Shown here: in pieces, positions 1 through 8,885 of the stretch
Layout: the number at the start of each line of letters is the position of its first letter
Position numbering within the stretch: position 1 is the first letter of the stretch
Assembly: GCF_014643835.1 (NCBI RefSeq)
Contig: NZ_BMKD01000005.1
Span: 248,001 to 312,000 of the forward strand
Direction of reading: 5' to 3'
Length of the DNA: 64,000 nucleotides
Source of the DNA: Mucilaginibacter rubeus
Lineage (GTDB): Bacteria > Bacteroidota > Bacteroidia > Sphingobacteriales > Sphingobacteriaceae
Translations under genes and position numbers: made by a program
The notes under the pieces: model-generated
What the model saw: only the letters and a program-made list of their open reading frames with translations
Told to the model about the DNA's origin: nothing
Database searches by the model: none

Positions 1-248
1 TTCATTAGCAAGGCTTCATAAAAGTCATTCCCCGGGTTATGCTTCTGGTCATCCCGCAACACAAAAAAACGTTTCCAGCCACGTTGATACGGGTGTTCAA
101 GCGCAACCATAGGCAAAAGCCTTCTTTGCTCCCTTAGTTCATCGCGCCGTTTGTGAAGCTGTATCAGTTGTTTATCCCGACCGGTTTTAACGAGCCGCCT
201 TTTGCGCCGTGCCGATTTGATACAGCGCGGCCATTCATGTGTGTTCAT
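1..248 (-). CDS. Hypothetical protein, N-terminal part (runs off the left edge)
   Basis: An ATG at 248 on the minus strand opens a frame that stays open for 82 codons to the window edge. The visible N-terminus begins MNTHEWPRC and is followed by a very basic stretch rich in Arg and Lys (about residues 11-45), then a YQRGWKRFFVLRDD segment. The fold is not recognised. The strong basic bias suggests a nucleic-acid or ribosome-associated protein, but that is only an inference. The gene is transcribed leftward like the lyase gene to its right but is separated from it by about 450 bases, so it is probably not part of the PUL. Confidence 0.55.
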   Translation of the reverse strand, partial: MNTHEWPRCIKSARRKRRLVKTGRDKQLIQLHKRRDELREQRRLLPMVALEHPYQRGWKRFFVLRDDQKHNPGNDFYEALLM

Positions 249-649
249 CACACTTTCATTTAATTTTCCTGAATTTGATTTTTGATCTCAGTTCGTCCTT
301 GAGTAAGGATATACCCTTGTTAGAGCGCTCAAAAAATCCAGTGAATTTGGGGGCAGGCAAAATAATGCACAGGTTACTGACGCAACCGTTTAATTATTTA
401 ATAAAATACAGGGTTTGCCTGCCTGATCAGGCAATGAGCGAAAGGGGCGATATGTAGATTTGCTCTGTCATGATTCCTTGATATTTAAAGATTAACAAAT
501 CAGGAATTGGATGCAAAGATAGAATTTAATTCGAAATATCAAGAAGCGGCTATTTAGTTTGCAGGTTTGGGCCGCAAAGTAGCTACAATTTCCATCGCCA
601 GCGCTTGTTGTTTATGATTTAAACTGCGCGGATCTATTACCATAGGAAA
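249..649. other. Intergenic, no supported gene
   Basis: This stretch is AT-rich and holds no convincing reading frame. The only symmetric feature seen is a 14-bp palindrome (TGCCTGATCAGGCA) at 420-433. It may contain the promoter of the leftward gene at the window edge, but no clear -33/-7 pair was found. Confidence 0.4.
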
Positions 650-684
650 GCACTGGCTTCGTCGGTATCTGACAAAGCCAGTGC
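650..684 (-). terminator. Hairpin after the alginate-lyase-like gene
   Basis: GCACTGGCTT (650-659) pairs perfectly with AAGCCAGTGC (675-684), and a GTC/GAC pair can extend the loop side. It lies 23 bases past the stop of the leftward gene ending at 707. The minus-strand tail after the stem (TTTCCTATGG) is only weakly T-rich, so it may be an RNA 3'-end stabiliser rather than a strong intrinsic terminator. Confidence 0.5.
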
Positions 685-706
685 AGCCTGTTTAGTTGTT
701 TGTTGT

Positions 707-1981
707 TTAACGGGAGAAGGTCAGTGTGCCAAAACCTAATTGATCATAGCCGCCACTATTACCTCCGTAGTCACCGCCACCTCCTTCGGGGCGTACTTTA
801 GTTGCAAATTGAGTAGTGTAAGTGGCTGTCTTTCCCTTTACTTTAACATAATAGTTATAAACAAGTTCCCAACCCGGGCGAACATTGCCCCGGCCTCCGC
901 TTGAAATAACGGTTTGGTTTGAATTTTCACAGTTATTATAAGTTGTATAAGGGACAGTGTTGGTTGTATTGATGTTGTAAGCCGCGATATATTCGCTTAC
1001 TCCCAAAAGTGGTGGGTTAACGTGGTTCCAGGGATTATAGTCGAAAAAGTTTTGCCCCTGGTTGTATAACATCTGGCAAAAAGTGCCAAAGAGCGGAACT
1101 TCCATGGTGGCGTGCCCCTGGTCTCTTCCGGCTTCCTGCGCCTGGTCCATTCCGTTGGGATAGGTAGCGGTGGTTACACGCCCTATATACGCTGTACCAA
1201 CACCACTGTGCTGGTAATAATTGATAGCGTAATTAACTTTACTGATATCATCACAAAGAATGCCAATGGCCAGCACGGTACAAAGGTTTGACATATCCCA
1301 ATTTAACCAGTAATGTGTTCCGCAGGTATTATTATGCCTCGCCAGGAAATCGCTTGATACGGGATAATACACATTAAGCATAAAGTTTTTGAAAGCGGTA
1401 AAATCGGTTGCCGACCAGCCACTGTAGCTACGCATAATTTCGGCCGCGTTGGCCCATTGGTAACCCTGCAGGCCGGCTGCAAGCTGTTTGTTACTATCGC
1501 CGTCAATCAGTTTGCATTTTGCCGCCCACGCGTTCATAATAGCTACGGCATTATTCCCGCAGGCGGTATCGCCCTTAATTTTCCAGCGTAATGCATTTTG
1601 ATAAGCCGCGGCCGCGTCCTGGCAAGCCAGTATGTAATTCTCGCCCTTTCCGCTTGCCGCCTTCCCGCGCACAATAGTATCTACCGGCCTGGGAACATAC
1701 GTAGCAGATGAATGGCCGTTAGCGACGAGCTTGTTCCAGCCGTCGAGCCAGGGTTGCGCCCCGGCATTTACTTTGGCCGTCATCCGGGCAAAATCCGCTG
1801 CCGAATGCAGCATTCCCGGGTGAACAATGGTTGTTACGCTACCCAACGAATATGACGTTAAATTTTTGCCTGCTACACTGTCTTTACCGCCGGTTGTTAC
1901 GCTCTGAACAGATACCGGTTTGCTGCATCCGCACAGCGAGGCTATGACACAAATAGCCAATTGAATTGATTTACTTTTCAT
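707..1981 (-). CDS. Alginate lyase superfamily lipoprotein (short form)
   Basis: Predicted polysaccharide lyase of the alginate_lyase (PF05426-like, alpha/alpha-toroid) superfamily, 424 residues, acting at the cell surface or in the periplasm. The ATG at 1981 is chosen because it gives a clean lipoprotein signal with lipobox L16-C-G-C19; an in-frame ATG at 2011 would only add ten residues. Family-like features are HPGML near the mature N-terminus, LNWD (about 226-229) and QEAGRDQGH (282-290), whose Asn, Arg and His are candidate active-site residues. The second lyase of the locus (6366-8372) shares QExGRDQxH and the VRPE...GFGTL..SR C-terminus but has extra domains. It is the last gene of the leftward PUL run. 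Whether the substrate is alginate, glucuronan or another uronate polymer cannot be read from the sequence. Confidence 0.8.
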   Translation of the reverse strand: MKSKSIQLAICVIASLCGCSKPVSVQSVTTGGKDSVAGKNLTSYSLGSVTTIVHPGMLHSAADFARMTAKVNAGAQPWLDGWNKLVANGHSSATYVPRPVDTIVRGKAASGKGENYILACQDAAAAYQNALRWKIKGDTACGNNAVAIMNAWAAKCKLIDGDSNKQLAAGLQGYQWANAAEIMRSYSGWSATDFTAFKNFMLNVYYPVSSDFLARHNNTCGTHYWLNWDMSNLCTVLAIGILCDDISKVNYAINYYQHSGVGTAYIGRVTTATYPNGMDQAQEAGRDQGHATMEVPLFGTFCQMLYNQGQNFFDYNPWNHVNPPLLGVSEYIAAYNINTTNTVPYTTYNNCENSNQTVISSGGRGNVRPGWELVYNYYVKVKGKTATYTTQFATKVRPEGGGGDYGGNSGGYDQLGFGTLTFSR

Positions 1982-2282
1982 TTTGTAGATATAATTAAAT
2001 TTAGTGAGCAATATTTTAGCTTATAATCTGAGCAAAACTCCATTATAAGACAATAAAGCAAATTGTTTATACTCTCCAGAATTAATATTAATCAAAAATT
2101 AAATTTTAAATCGAATTGGTGTTAAATCAAAAGGTTCACATTCCTGTGTTTATAGGTAAATAAGGGAGGGCACCGGTTCAAAAACAGCTAAGTTTTTTCA
2201 CAGACAGGCATCGCTGGCCAAATGAAACAGCCGATAATTGCACCGTATAGGCCTGCATCATATAGGTAAACTTGTCGCGGGT
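1982..2282. other. Intergenic between lyase and GH43 genes
   Basis: About 300 AT-rich bases separate two leftward genes. No stem-loop or perfect -7 box was found. The spacing leaves room for a separate promoter for the lyase gene. Confidence 0.3.
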
Positions 2283-4364
2283 TTATGGAGCAATTTCCTG
2301 CCAGCTGAAAACGGTACCATCTTTTTTGCCGGGCAGGGTTCCGGGCCAGTCGGCCCCATACAATTCGCCGGTATGGGGGTTCAGTCCCACAAAACGGTTG
2401 GTATGTAATGAGAGCAGCATGCACTGGCCTCGCAGCATATCCTGCCACAGCAGCAGGCTGGCGGCAGTTTCCTGTTGGCTGAGCCGAACATCGGCCGCCA
2501 TACCCTGGCCGGTAATGGTTACAAAGCCGGCACCGTTCATGGCCTGCAGCACAACGCGGCCATTTCCCCGGTCAATCACCCTGAAATTGCAGCTCGTGTC
2601 TTTTTCGTTGGTCCGGTAACTCCGTCCGGGGACGAGCATGCCGTGGGGATCGGCCCATACCATGCGGCCGTCGGCCAGGTTGGTTAGTGTAATTGTTTTT
2701 CCGATGGGCAGGTTTGTGGATCGGTCAGCCAGGGGCTCCTTCAGTTCAAATTTACTGAATGCGGCATAGCCGCCTTCTTTATTTTGGGTATTATAGGCAA
2801 ACAGCGCAAAACGGGTACCCTGGAATGTTTTTAACTGGTAAGGCAGGCGAATGGTATCGCCAAGGCTTTCAAACCCCGTTCCGTTAATGCTGTAGCTCAA
2901 CCTGGCAATATCGTTATCAAAATCGCCAAAAGCCCGTAAGCTCACCTGCGGCGATTGTAGCGGCTTATCAATAGTTTGATGCTTATACTGGTCAAAAAAA
3001 CGCAGCGTATACCCGTTACCCTCACGCAGTACGGCCACCCAGGCGTAAGGGATGTTCATCAGGCCTAAACCGGCGATATCTCCTTCCTTCAAGTGCGAGG
3101 CATCCAGGATTACTGTAGCTTCGCTCTCGGGGCCCACGCAGCGTTGGGTAAGTGTGTTGTGTGCCCATAAAAAATCTTTGGCGGGCAGGGTGTGCAGCTG
3201 TAGTTCGCCGGCTTTAAGTTTCCAGTGAGTGTTGATGGGGTTATGGTTCCATTGCCAGGCGGAAGCCAATTGGCCTGATTTAAAATCGTCGCTCCGCACG
3301 TAAGGGGCATGCGGTGCTGATGTGTTGTTAGGCTTAAACCAGGTTTTGGGCGAGCGGCCCAGGTTGCCCGCCAGGCCAAAGTAAGGCCAGCCATCCTGCC
3401 AGGTAACAGGCGAGAGGAACGTAGTGCGGCCCACCGACCTGAAGTCCATCATCGAAAAGCCCCACCACTTGCCATTTGGCATATCTACAATACCGCCCTG
3501 GTGCATGGGCACGGAGGCTAACAGCTGGTCATTACGCTTAACCATGGTCAGGTTTTCGGTGGGGGAAGGTGCGGGCGTGCCCTGGCCCATGTTGTTGGTA
3601 AACCAGCCCAGCGAAGTGCCCATGGTCTCTTTGGCGCTTATCACCGTAGTTTCGTAAGGGCCGTAGATATTGGCAGACCGGGCGCACTGCAAGCGGCCGC
3701 CATCGGCATTGGTGATGTAATATTTACCGTTGATTTTATAAAAATGGTTGCCTTCACCCATAGCCTCGGTTCGTGCGATGAGCAGCCTGTCGGTATTGGG
3801 TTCAAAGCCGCTAAAGTCGGGCTTGAGTTCAATCATTCTGATTTCGCTTTGCCCGTAAACGATGTAGATCCTGTTGTTTTCGAACAGAACCGAAAGGTCA
3901 TAAACAGGCTTTTTAAGGTCGTATTGTTTCCAGGGGCCGGCCGCGCTTTTAGCGGTAAATACCTGCAGGCCGTGCCGGTTTATGTTGGAGAAAATATAAA
4001 ATGTACCGTTGTGGTACCTGATACAGGGCGCCCAGATCCCCTGCCCATAAGCTTCTTTACCGTTGCGCAGGTTAAAATCATCGCTGTCGTCAAAACGCGG
4101 AAGTGCGTAACTCACCAGCCGCCAGTTCACCAAATCGGTAGAGTGCAGCACCGGCAGGCCCGGTACGCTATGCATGGTGGTACCTGTGATGTAGAAATCG
4201 TTATTTACCCGGATCAGGTCGGGATCTGAAAATTCGTCGTAGAACAACGGGTTGGTGTAGGTGCCGTTACCATTGTCGGCCGTCCAGGATTGCGCGGCGG
4301 CCGGGGCCGTGGTCAATATACTGTAAACGAGTAATAATTGCAGTGCGGATATTAAGCGTATCAT
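2283..4364 (-). CDS. GH43 glycosidase with C-terminal sandwich and beta-trefoil-like domains
   Basis: Secreted glycoside hydrolase family 43 enzyme, 693 residues, probably a beta-xylosidase or alpha-L-arabinofuranosidase. An Sec-type signal (residues 1-24, ending AAAQ) precedes the five-blade propeller. The three expected acidic residues are visible: base D47 in FSDPDL, pKa-modulating D156 in YDLSVLF, and general acid E204 in GEGNHFYK. Residues of about 355-555 look like the concanavalin-type C-terminal sandwich common in GH43 xylosidases. The last ~125 residues (NRFVGLNPHTGELYGADWPG and similar repeats) resemble a fascin-like beta-trefoil, an extra carbohydrate-binding candidate. It follows the GH43 gene at 4427-6040 after only 62 bases, so the two are probably cotranscribed. 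The linkage specificity is not determinable here. Confidence 0.88.
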   Translation of the reverse strand: MIRLISALQLLLVYSILTTAPAAAQSWTADNGNGTYTNPLFYDEFSDPDLIRVNNDFYITGTTMHSVPGLPVLHSTDLVNWRLVSYALPRFDDSDDFNLRNGKEAYGQGIWAPCIRYHNGTFYIFSNINRHGLQVFTAKSAAGPWKQYDLKKPVYDLSVLFENNRIYIVYGQSEIRMIELKPDFSGFEPNTDRLLIARTEAMGEGNHFYKINGKYYITNADGGRLQCARSANIYGPYETTVISAKETMGTSLGWFTNNMGQGTPAPSPTENLTMVKRNDQLLASVPMHQGGIVDMPNGKWWGFSMMDFRSVGRTTFLSPVTWQDGWPYFGLAGNLGRSPKTWFKPNNTSAPHAPYVRSDDFKSGQLASAWQWNHNPINTHWKLKAGELQLHTLPAKDFLWAHNTLTQRCVGPESEATVILDASHLKEGDIAGLGLMNIPYAWVAVLREGNGYTLRFFDQYKHQTIDKPLQSPQVSLRAFGDFDNDIARLSYSINGTGFESLGDTIRLPYQLKTFQGTRFALFAYNTQNKEGGYAAFSKFELKEPLADRSTNLPIGKTITLTNLADGRMVWADPHGMLVPGRSYRTNEKDTSCNFRVIDRGNGRVVLQAMNGAGFVTITGQGMAADVRLSQQETAASLLLWQDMLRGQCMLLSLHTNRFVGLNPHTGELYGADWPGTLPGKKDGTVFSWQEIAP

Positions 4365-4426
4365 CGGGTTGGTAGGGATTATGCATGTATAGGGTCAGTC
4401 AGTCTGCACCCCTTTTAGAGCTGTTG

Positions 4427-6040
4427 TTAATGAGAATATTGATAGTGCAGGTAATCAACATCAATAAAACCGGCATCTTGCAGATCGTTAAAACTGTAAA
4501 TGGCCAGCCTGTCGCCCCTGTAAGATCCCCATCTTAACTGATAGGTTTCGCCAATGGGTTTAAAATGCCTGCCATCCGTGCTGTACGTAAAATTACTTTT
4601 GCCATCCAGGCCCCACACAGTGCGTAACCAAATGCTATTGCCCTTAATGATAGGGCCGTCGGTTACGGCATTTTCAGTAAAGAACTGCAACTGTTTACCG
4701 CTGTTGGTTTGCACTACACCGGCCGCCGCATAATGGGGTGCTCCAAAGTGCGATAGCCCGGCGCGCTGGCCGTTAGCCATACCGCTCAGCTCAATTTTAA
4801 CGGTGGCCTCGTTGGCGTTGGTGCGGTAGCAGCGCTGGGTTATGGTGTTGCCGGCATATAGCAAATCGTTTTTGAGCGGCTTGAAGGCGTGCAGCCTGAG
4901 CCAGCCTTTTCGTTGGGTTAAGGACCATTTGCCGGCGCGGGGCTGGTAGTTCCATTCCCACTGTGGTCCGGGCGTGTTGCCGGTAAACTCATCAGAGCTT
5001 TGCGGAACAGCCCGGTCGGTGCCGGTTACGGGCATGGGGGCCTGCCACACCATTTCGCCAAGGCCCGCAGCATTAGGCTGGCCAATGATAGGCCAGCCAT
5101 TAGTCCAGGTTACAGGTAACAGGCTCAATATCCGGCCCGACCAATCGCCCGAGCCATGGTGGGTCAAAAAGTACCACTTACCGTCAGCTGCCTGCACTAA
5201 TCCGCCCTGGTTGGGTTCGTTAAATTGCGGCTGACCTTCGCTCAATTGCTGCGGGCCTTCGTAAGGACCCCGGATATCTTTGGCCCGCTCCATCATGAGC
5301 ACCCTTACGTTGTTGCGCACCTCGCTAAACAGGTGGTAATAATAGCCATTAATTTTGTACAGCTTGTTTGCCTCGCTGCCCTGCGACTGGTAAATCACCT
5401 TGTCGCTTTCCCGTTCAATCACCGAGCCATCGGCCGACATTTTAAACAGGTGGATTTTATAGTTGTCGGCAAACCTGGTGCCTATCAGGTAGCCCTGGCC
5501 GTCATCATCCCAAAACGGGCAGCAGTCGTCCCAGCCTTTTTCGCTCAGTACATGTTTTAAAGGTGCCCAGGGGCCTTCGGGCCGTGTAGCCGAACTCATA
5601 AAATAACCCTCGTCCGGATCTCCGAAGTAGATCCAGAAACGGTTGTTATGATAGCGTATGGCCCCCGCCCAGATCCCACGGCCGTAACGGTCCATCCTGG
5701 TGTAATTCATAGCCGGCGAAATCACCGAAATATCGTTGACGGCGTGCCCCAGGATGCGCCAGTTCACCAGGTCCTTAGAGTGCAGGATCACAAAACCAGG
5801 CGAATACTGAAACGTAGAGGATACGGCATAATAGTCAGCACCCACCCGGATGCAATCTACATCGCTGTAATCACCAGGTAAGACAGGGTTACGGTAAGTG
5901 CCGTCGGGTTGGTCGCCCCAGTGAGTCCAGCTGCCCCATAACTGGGCTACTTGTTTAGGCTGGCAACTGGCTTTATTAAAACAAAGCAGGGCTGAAACAA
6001 GGCCAGCAATAATGGGCGCAAAAGAAATATTACCGAACAT
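4427..6040 (-). CDS. GH43 glycosidase with C-terminal concanavalin-like domain
   Basis: Exported GH43 enzyme of 537 residues, probably a beta-xylosidase/arabinofuranosidase. The N-terminal 26 residues are a hydrophobic signal. The propeller carries D60 in GDYSDVD (the usual DP is DV here), D172 in the DDCCPFWDDDG motif, and acid E223 in QGSEANKLYK. From about residue 345 a beta-sandwich with the WEWNYQPRAGKWSL and GNTITQRC motifs follows, as in two-domain GH43 xylosidases. It is a paralogue of the 693-residue enzyme immediately downstream but lacks its trefoil extension. It is transcribed leftward as the first gene of this small run; 325 bases without a gene lie upstream. Confidence 0.88.
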   Translation of the reverse strand: MFGNISFAPIIAGLVSALLCFNKASCQPKQVAQLWGSWTHWGDQPDGTYRNPVLPGDYSDVDCIRVGADYYAVSSTFQYSPGFVILHSKDLVNWRILGHAVNDISVISPAMNYTRMDRYGRGIWAGAIRYHNNRFWIYFGDPDEGYFMSSATRPEGPWAPLKHVLSEKGWDDCCPFWDDDGQGYLIGTRFADNYKIHLFKMSADGSVIERESDKVIYQSQGSEANKLYKINGYYYHLFSEVRNNVRVLMMERAKDIRGPYEGPQQLSEGQPQFNEPNQGGLVQAADGKWYFLTHHGSGDWSGRILSLLPVTWTNGWPIIGQPNAAGLGEMVWQAPMPVTGTDRAVPQSSDEFTGNTPGPQWEWNYQPRAGKWSLTQRKGWLRLHAFKPLKNDLLYAGNTITQRCYRTNANEATVKIELSGMANGQRAGLSHFGAPHYAAAGVVQTNSGKQLQFFTENAVTDGPIIKGNSIWLRTVWGLDGKSNFTYSTDGRHFKPIGETYQLRWGSYRGDRLAIYSFNDLQDAGFIDVDYLHYQYSH

Positions 6041-6365
6041 AGTATTAAAAAATCAGGGAAAGCTTAGTTTTCATTTTTCCGGTTTAAAATTCTGTAACGT
6101 CATAACCAGTTTAAACAAAGTTTATAATTGCACCTCAGTTGCCCCGGCTTATCAAGTCCTGTAAAAATCCGGGCTTTTCGACCGCAGGCACACCAAAATT
6201 GATGGTGCAACCAGCAGATATGATCACGGGTTTGTTTGCTCAAGCTAAATGGTTAACGAATTTATGGGTATCAAAAAGAATATTGTTGTTCCAAATAGAC
6301 TTTTTGTTATATAAACCCGACCTGACGATGTCAGCATTTCCGGCTATACTAATATTTTTAAAAGA
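6041..6365. other. Intergenic upstream of the GH43 pair
   Basis: No gene is supported here. It includes an 8-bp palindrome GTTTAAAC near 6110 and AT-rich sequence compatible with a promoter for the leftward GH43 pair, but no consensus -7 box was found. Confidence 0.3.
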
Positions 6366-8372
6366 TTATTCTAACCTAACCTGATCAAACCTGACCGTTG
6401 TAGATACCGCTTCAAGCCCTGAAAAAACAATTATGCCGGCTTCTGTCAGCGATAGGTTTCGCGCAACAGTCCCGATCAGTTGCCAATCTTTACCATCCGC
6501 GGAATAAAACGCGTTTACCTGGTTTTGCTCCTGAACCAACTTCAACCAGCAACCGCCCGTCATACGGTTAAAAGATATCACGGGTTCTTTTATATCGAGC
6601 GTCGCTCCCACCTGTGTTAAACTATCGCCCGGGTGAAGCCGAGCCGTACAGGTTACTACCCATTTGGGGGCCTCAAGTTGTTGCGAAACTTCTGGATAGA
6701 TCAGCAAATTTACCCCGGTCCCCTTTTCCTTTGCAGACTGCCGGAACGAAATGCCGAAACCGGTGAACTGCGAAGTCAACTGCGGCTGGTAATGAATGGC
6801 GAGCGTTTGATAAGGCACTAATTTGTGATGGATGTAGGTAGCCTGCTCTTCGTTTCCGGTAAATCCCAAGCCGTTACCTTCAACAGTAAAACCAGATTCC
6901 AATGACCGTGCTTGTCCTTTTTTTGATTTGGGGTCGAGATCGGTAACCGACCATCCGGCAGGCAATCCCGCTGTAACAGCAGCAGGATAGGCATCCGTGC
7001 TTCTGCCTTTATTATTCACTGCCGATACCGTATACACATACTTGCGCCCCGGGGCTACGTTTTTATCCTGAAACTGTGCATTAGTAACCCTGGTGGAAAT
7101 TATCTTAAACTTCCCTTTCCTATTGATTGCCCTTTTAACCTGATAAAAAATGGCTCCCCGTACCGGTACCCACGTCAATTGAATGGATCTGTTCTCAGGC
7201 ATGGCCGTCAATCCCGACGGAGTGCACGGCTTAACCTTTGCATAGGGGTCAATAGTTTGCGGGCTGCGTGAGTACAATAAAGTACCAAAGCCAATATGGT
7301 CTGCACCTGGTGTGCCCTGCGGTTCCGGTCGTACTTTTTCAGCAGCTTTCTGCGTAAAAGTGGCTGTTTTATTCGCCCGGTGAACATAGTGATTAAATAC
7401 CTCTTCATAAACCGCACGCAGTTTGCCGCGCCCTTCTGTAGCTATCTGAGCATGCAAATATTTTCCGGTCTGGTCCATTGCGGGCAAATAAGGAACATCC
7501 CCCCCCAAATTATATTTCGCGGTATACTCGAAGCCCCTGAGCAGGCGATCATTGAGTATACCGTAAAGGTTTAGTCCCTGTTGCCACGCGATCTCGGCGC
7601 AATCGGCAAGATGCGCTATACCTAATTGCGTATGCGATTGGTCTCTTCCGCTTTCCTGGCACTGGCCTTCTTCATTAATAATATAATTAGGAAGGCTGCC
7701 GTTGCCTTCGCCGTATTGATAGTAAACAATCGCGCGTTCAAACATTGGCCGGTCATTGCAGAATACTGCTATGGCCATCATTGTTTTTAGTGCAGCTGAA
7801 TCCCAGTTGCCGTTAGCAAAAGGTGCAAAATCCTTAATAACCGGATAAATCACTTCTTTAAAGTGCTTCTCAGCTTGCTTAATTTTGACAGGTGCCCAGT
7901 TTGAATTGGTATAGCGCAAAATTTCCGCGGCATTAACCATTTTGAACGGTCCAAGACCGGCCATTAATACGGCGTCACGGCCTGTTATGGATTTTAATGT
8001 CGATGCCCAGGCATCAACAATTTGTTTTGCTTTTTCCGCATAACGTTGATCGGCTGTTATGGTCCACATGATGGCGTTCTGATAGGCCGCATTGGCGTCA
8101 GCATCATAAACACCCTGGCCGACGGTAGGATTTCGGCCAACCATCTCCATTGGCCCCTGCATTTTATAATCGAACTGCGACTGGCGATTCTCTTTTAATT
8201 CATTATAGCCCGTAAAAATGGGCTCAATGCGCATGGCAACACCGTTTTTTATTCTGGCCAGGTCTTCGCGGTTTTGAAGCAGCCCCGGATGGACAAACTG
8301 TTGTGCTGTTGAAGTTTGAAAGCAAAACAACAGCGCTGAAGCATTAATAAGATACCTGACAACTGTTTTCAT
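6366..8372 (-). CDS. Alginate lyase superfamily protein with FN3 and concanavalin-like domains
   Basis: Predicted secreted polysaccharide lyase of 668 residues. A signal peptide (1-23, ending STAQ) precedes an alginate_lyase-like alpha/alpha domain (about 25-375) that contains NGNWD (187-191) and QESGRDQSH (239-247), matching the shorter paralogue at 707-1981. A fibronectin type III domain follows (about 385-465, with the LTWVPVRGAIFYQVKR and YTVSAVNNKG hallmarks), then a C-terminal jelly-roll/concanavalin-like module (about 475-668). The FN3 and sandwich parts are probably linker and glycan-binding modules. The gene is divergent from the GH43-CBM6 gene at 8886, so the two share the 8373-8885 control region. 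The exact uronate substrate is unknown. Confidence 0.82.
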   Translation of the reverse strand: MKTVVRYLINASALLFCFQTSTAQQFVHPGLLQNREDLARIKNGVAMRIEPIFTGYNELKENRQSQFDYKMQGPMEMVGRNPTVGQGVYDADANAAYQNAIMWTITADQRYAEKAKQIVDAWASTLKSITGRDAVLMAGLGPFKMVNAAEILRYTNSNWAPVKIKQAEKHFKEVIYPVIKDFAPFANGNWDSAALKTMMAIAVFCNDRPMFERAIVYYQYGEGNGSLPNYIINEEGQCQESGRDQSHTQLGIAHLADCAEIAWQQGLNLYGILNDRLLRGFEYTAKYNLGGDVPYLPAMDQTGKYLHAQIATEGRGKLRAVYEEVFNHYVHRANKTATFTQKAAEKVRPEPQGTPGADHIGFGTLLYSRSPQTIDPYAKVKPCTPSGLTAMPENRSIQLTWVPVRGAIFYQVKRAINRKGKFKIISTRVTNAQFQDKNVAPGRKYVYTVSAVNNKGRSTDAYPAAVTAGLPAGWSVTDLDPKSKKGQARSLESGFTVEGNGLGFTGNEEQATYIHHKLVPYQTLAIHYQPQLTSQFTGFGISFRQSAKEKGTGVNLLIYPEVSQQLEAPKWVVTCTARLHPGDSLTQVGATLDIKEPVISFNRMTGGCWLKLVQEQNQVNAFYSADGKDWQLIGTVARNLSLTEAGIIVFSGLEAVSTTVRFDQVRLE

Positions 8373-8885
8373 AAACGTGTCTTAAATAATTAAAATTGAA
8401 TATTTTTTTAATTCGCCGAAAATTTAAATCAACCGGCCTGTCGGATATTACAAAAGGCTTGATAATACGCCAATTGTGCCTAATGTTTATCATTTGTTAT
8501 AGTCATTATAAGTGACAAATCGGACGCCTTGCACATGTTCAGCCCGGACGATACTCACTATATCAGCAGGAAAGCACACAGTACAACTCTTAACAGTTTT
8601 TTATAAAAAGGCACATACAGGAAAGACACTTTTTACCTTTTTTTATACTCATTACTATTGCCGCAATGACTTAAAAATGGAACAATAGCCTTGTTTTGAT
8701 AATTCGGCACCTTTGATCATGTCACCTAAAGTCTAATGACAATATGGATAATCAGCTATTCGATATCTGCAATGAGCGTTATCAATATGGCGGTTTTGCA
8801 CATTCGTTGTACGATTAGTTACATACAGGACATCCGGGCGAATGCTGTAATCATACTTTTAGGTCTTATATTCATTTGTACACTG
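8373..8885. promoter_or_regulatory. Divergent control region between lyase and GH43-CBM6 genes
   Basis: About 510 AT-rich bases between divergently transcribed PUL genes must hold both promoters. An 11-bp palindrome ATTGCCGCAAT lies at 8657-8667; it is built from the half-sites ATTGC and GCAAT that also make up the inverted repeats before susC and before the GH95 gene, but in the everted order. No perfect -33/-7 pair was found. An in-frame ATG at 8736 would extend the GH43 protein by 50 residues into this region, but those residues do not form a sensible signal peptide. Confidence 0.4.

Noticed and set aside
420-433. 14-bp palindrome TGCCTGATCAGGCA
   Set aside because: Short palindromes of this kind are expected by chance and no gene control context supports it.
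239-457. 72-codon plus-strand frame at the left end
   Set aside because: It overlaps the start of the leftward partial gene, has no recognisable product and lies in AT-rich intergenic sequence.
3744-4229. 161-codon plus-strand frame antisense to a GH43 gene
   Set aside because: The minus-strand frame encodes a clear GH43 propeller, so this is a shadow frame.
6139-6384. 81-codon plus-strand frame upstream of the GH43 pair
   Set aside because: It runs into the end of the lyase gene on the opposite strand and shows no coding features.
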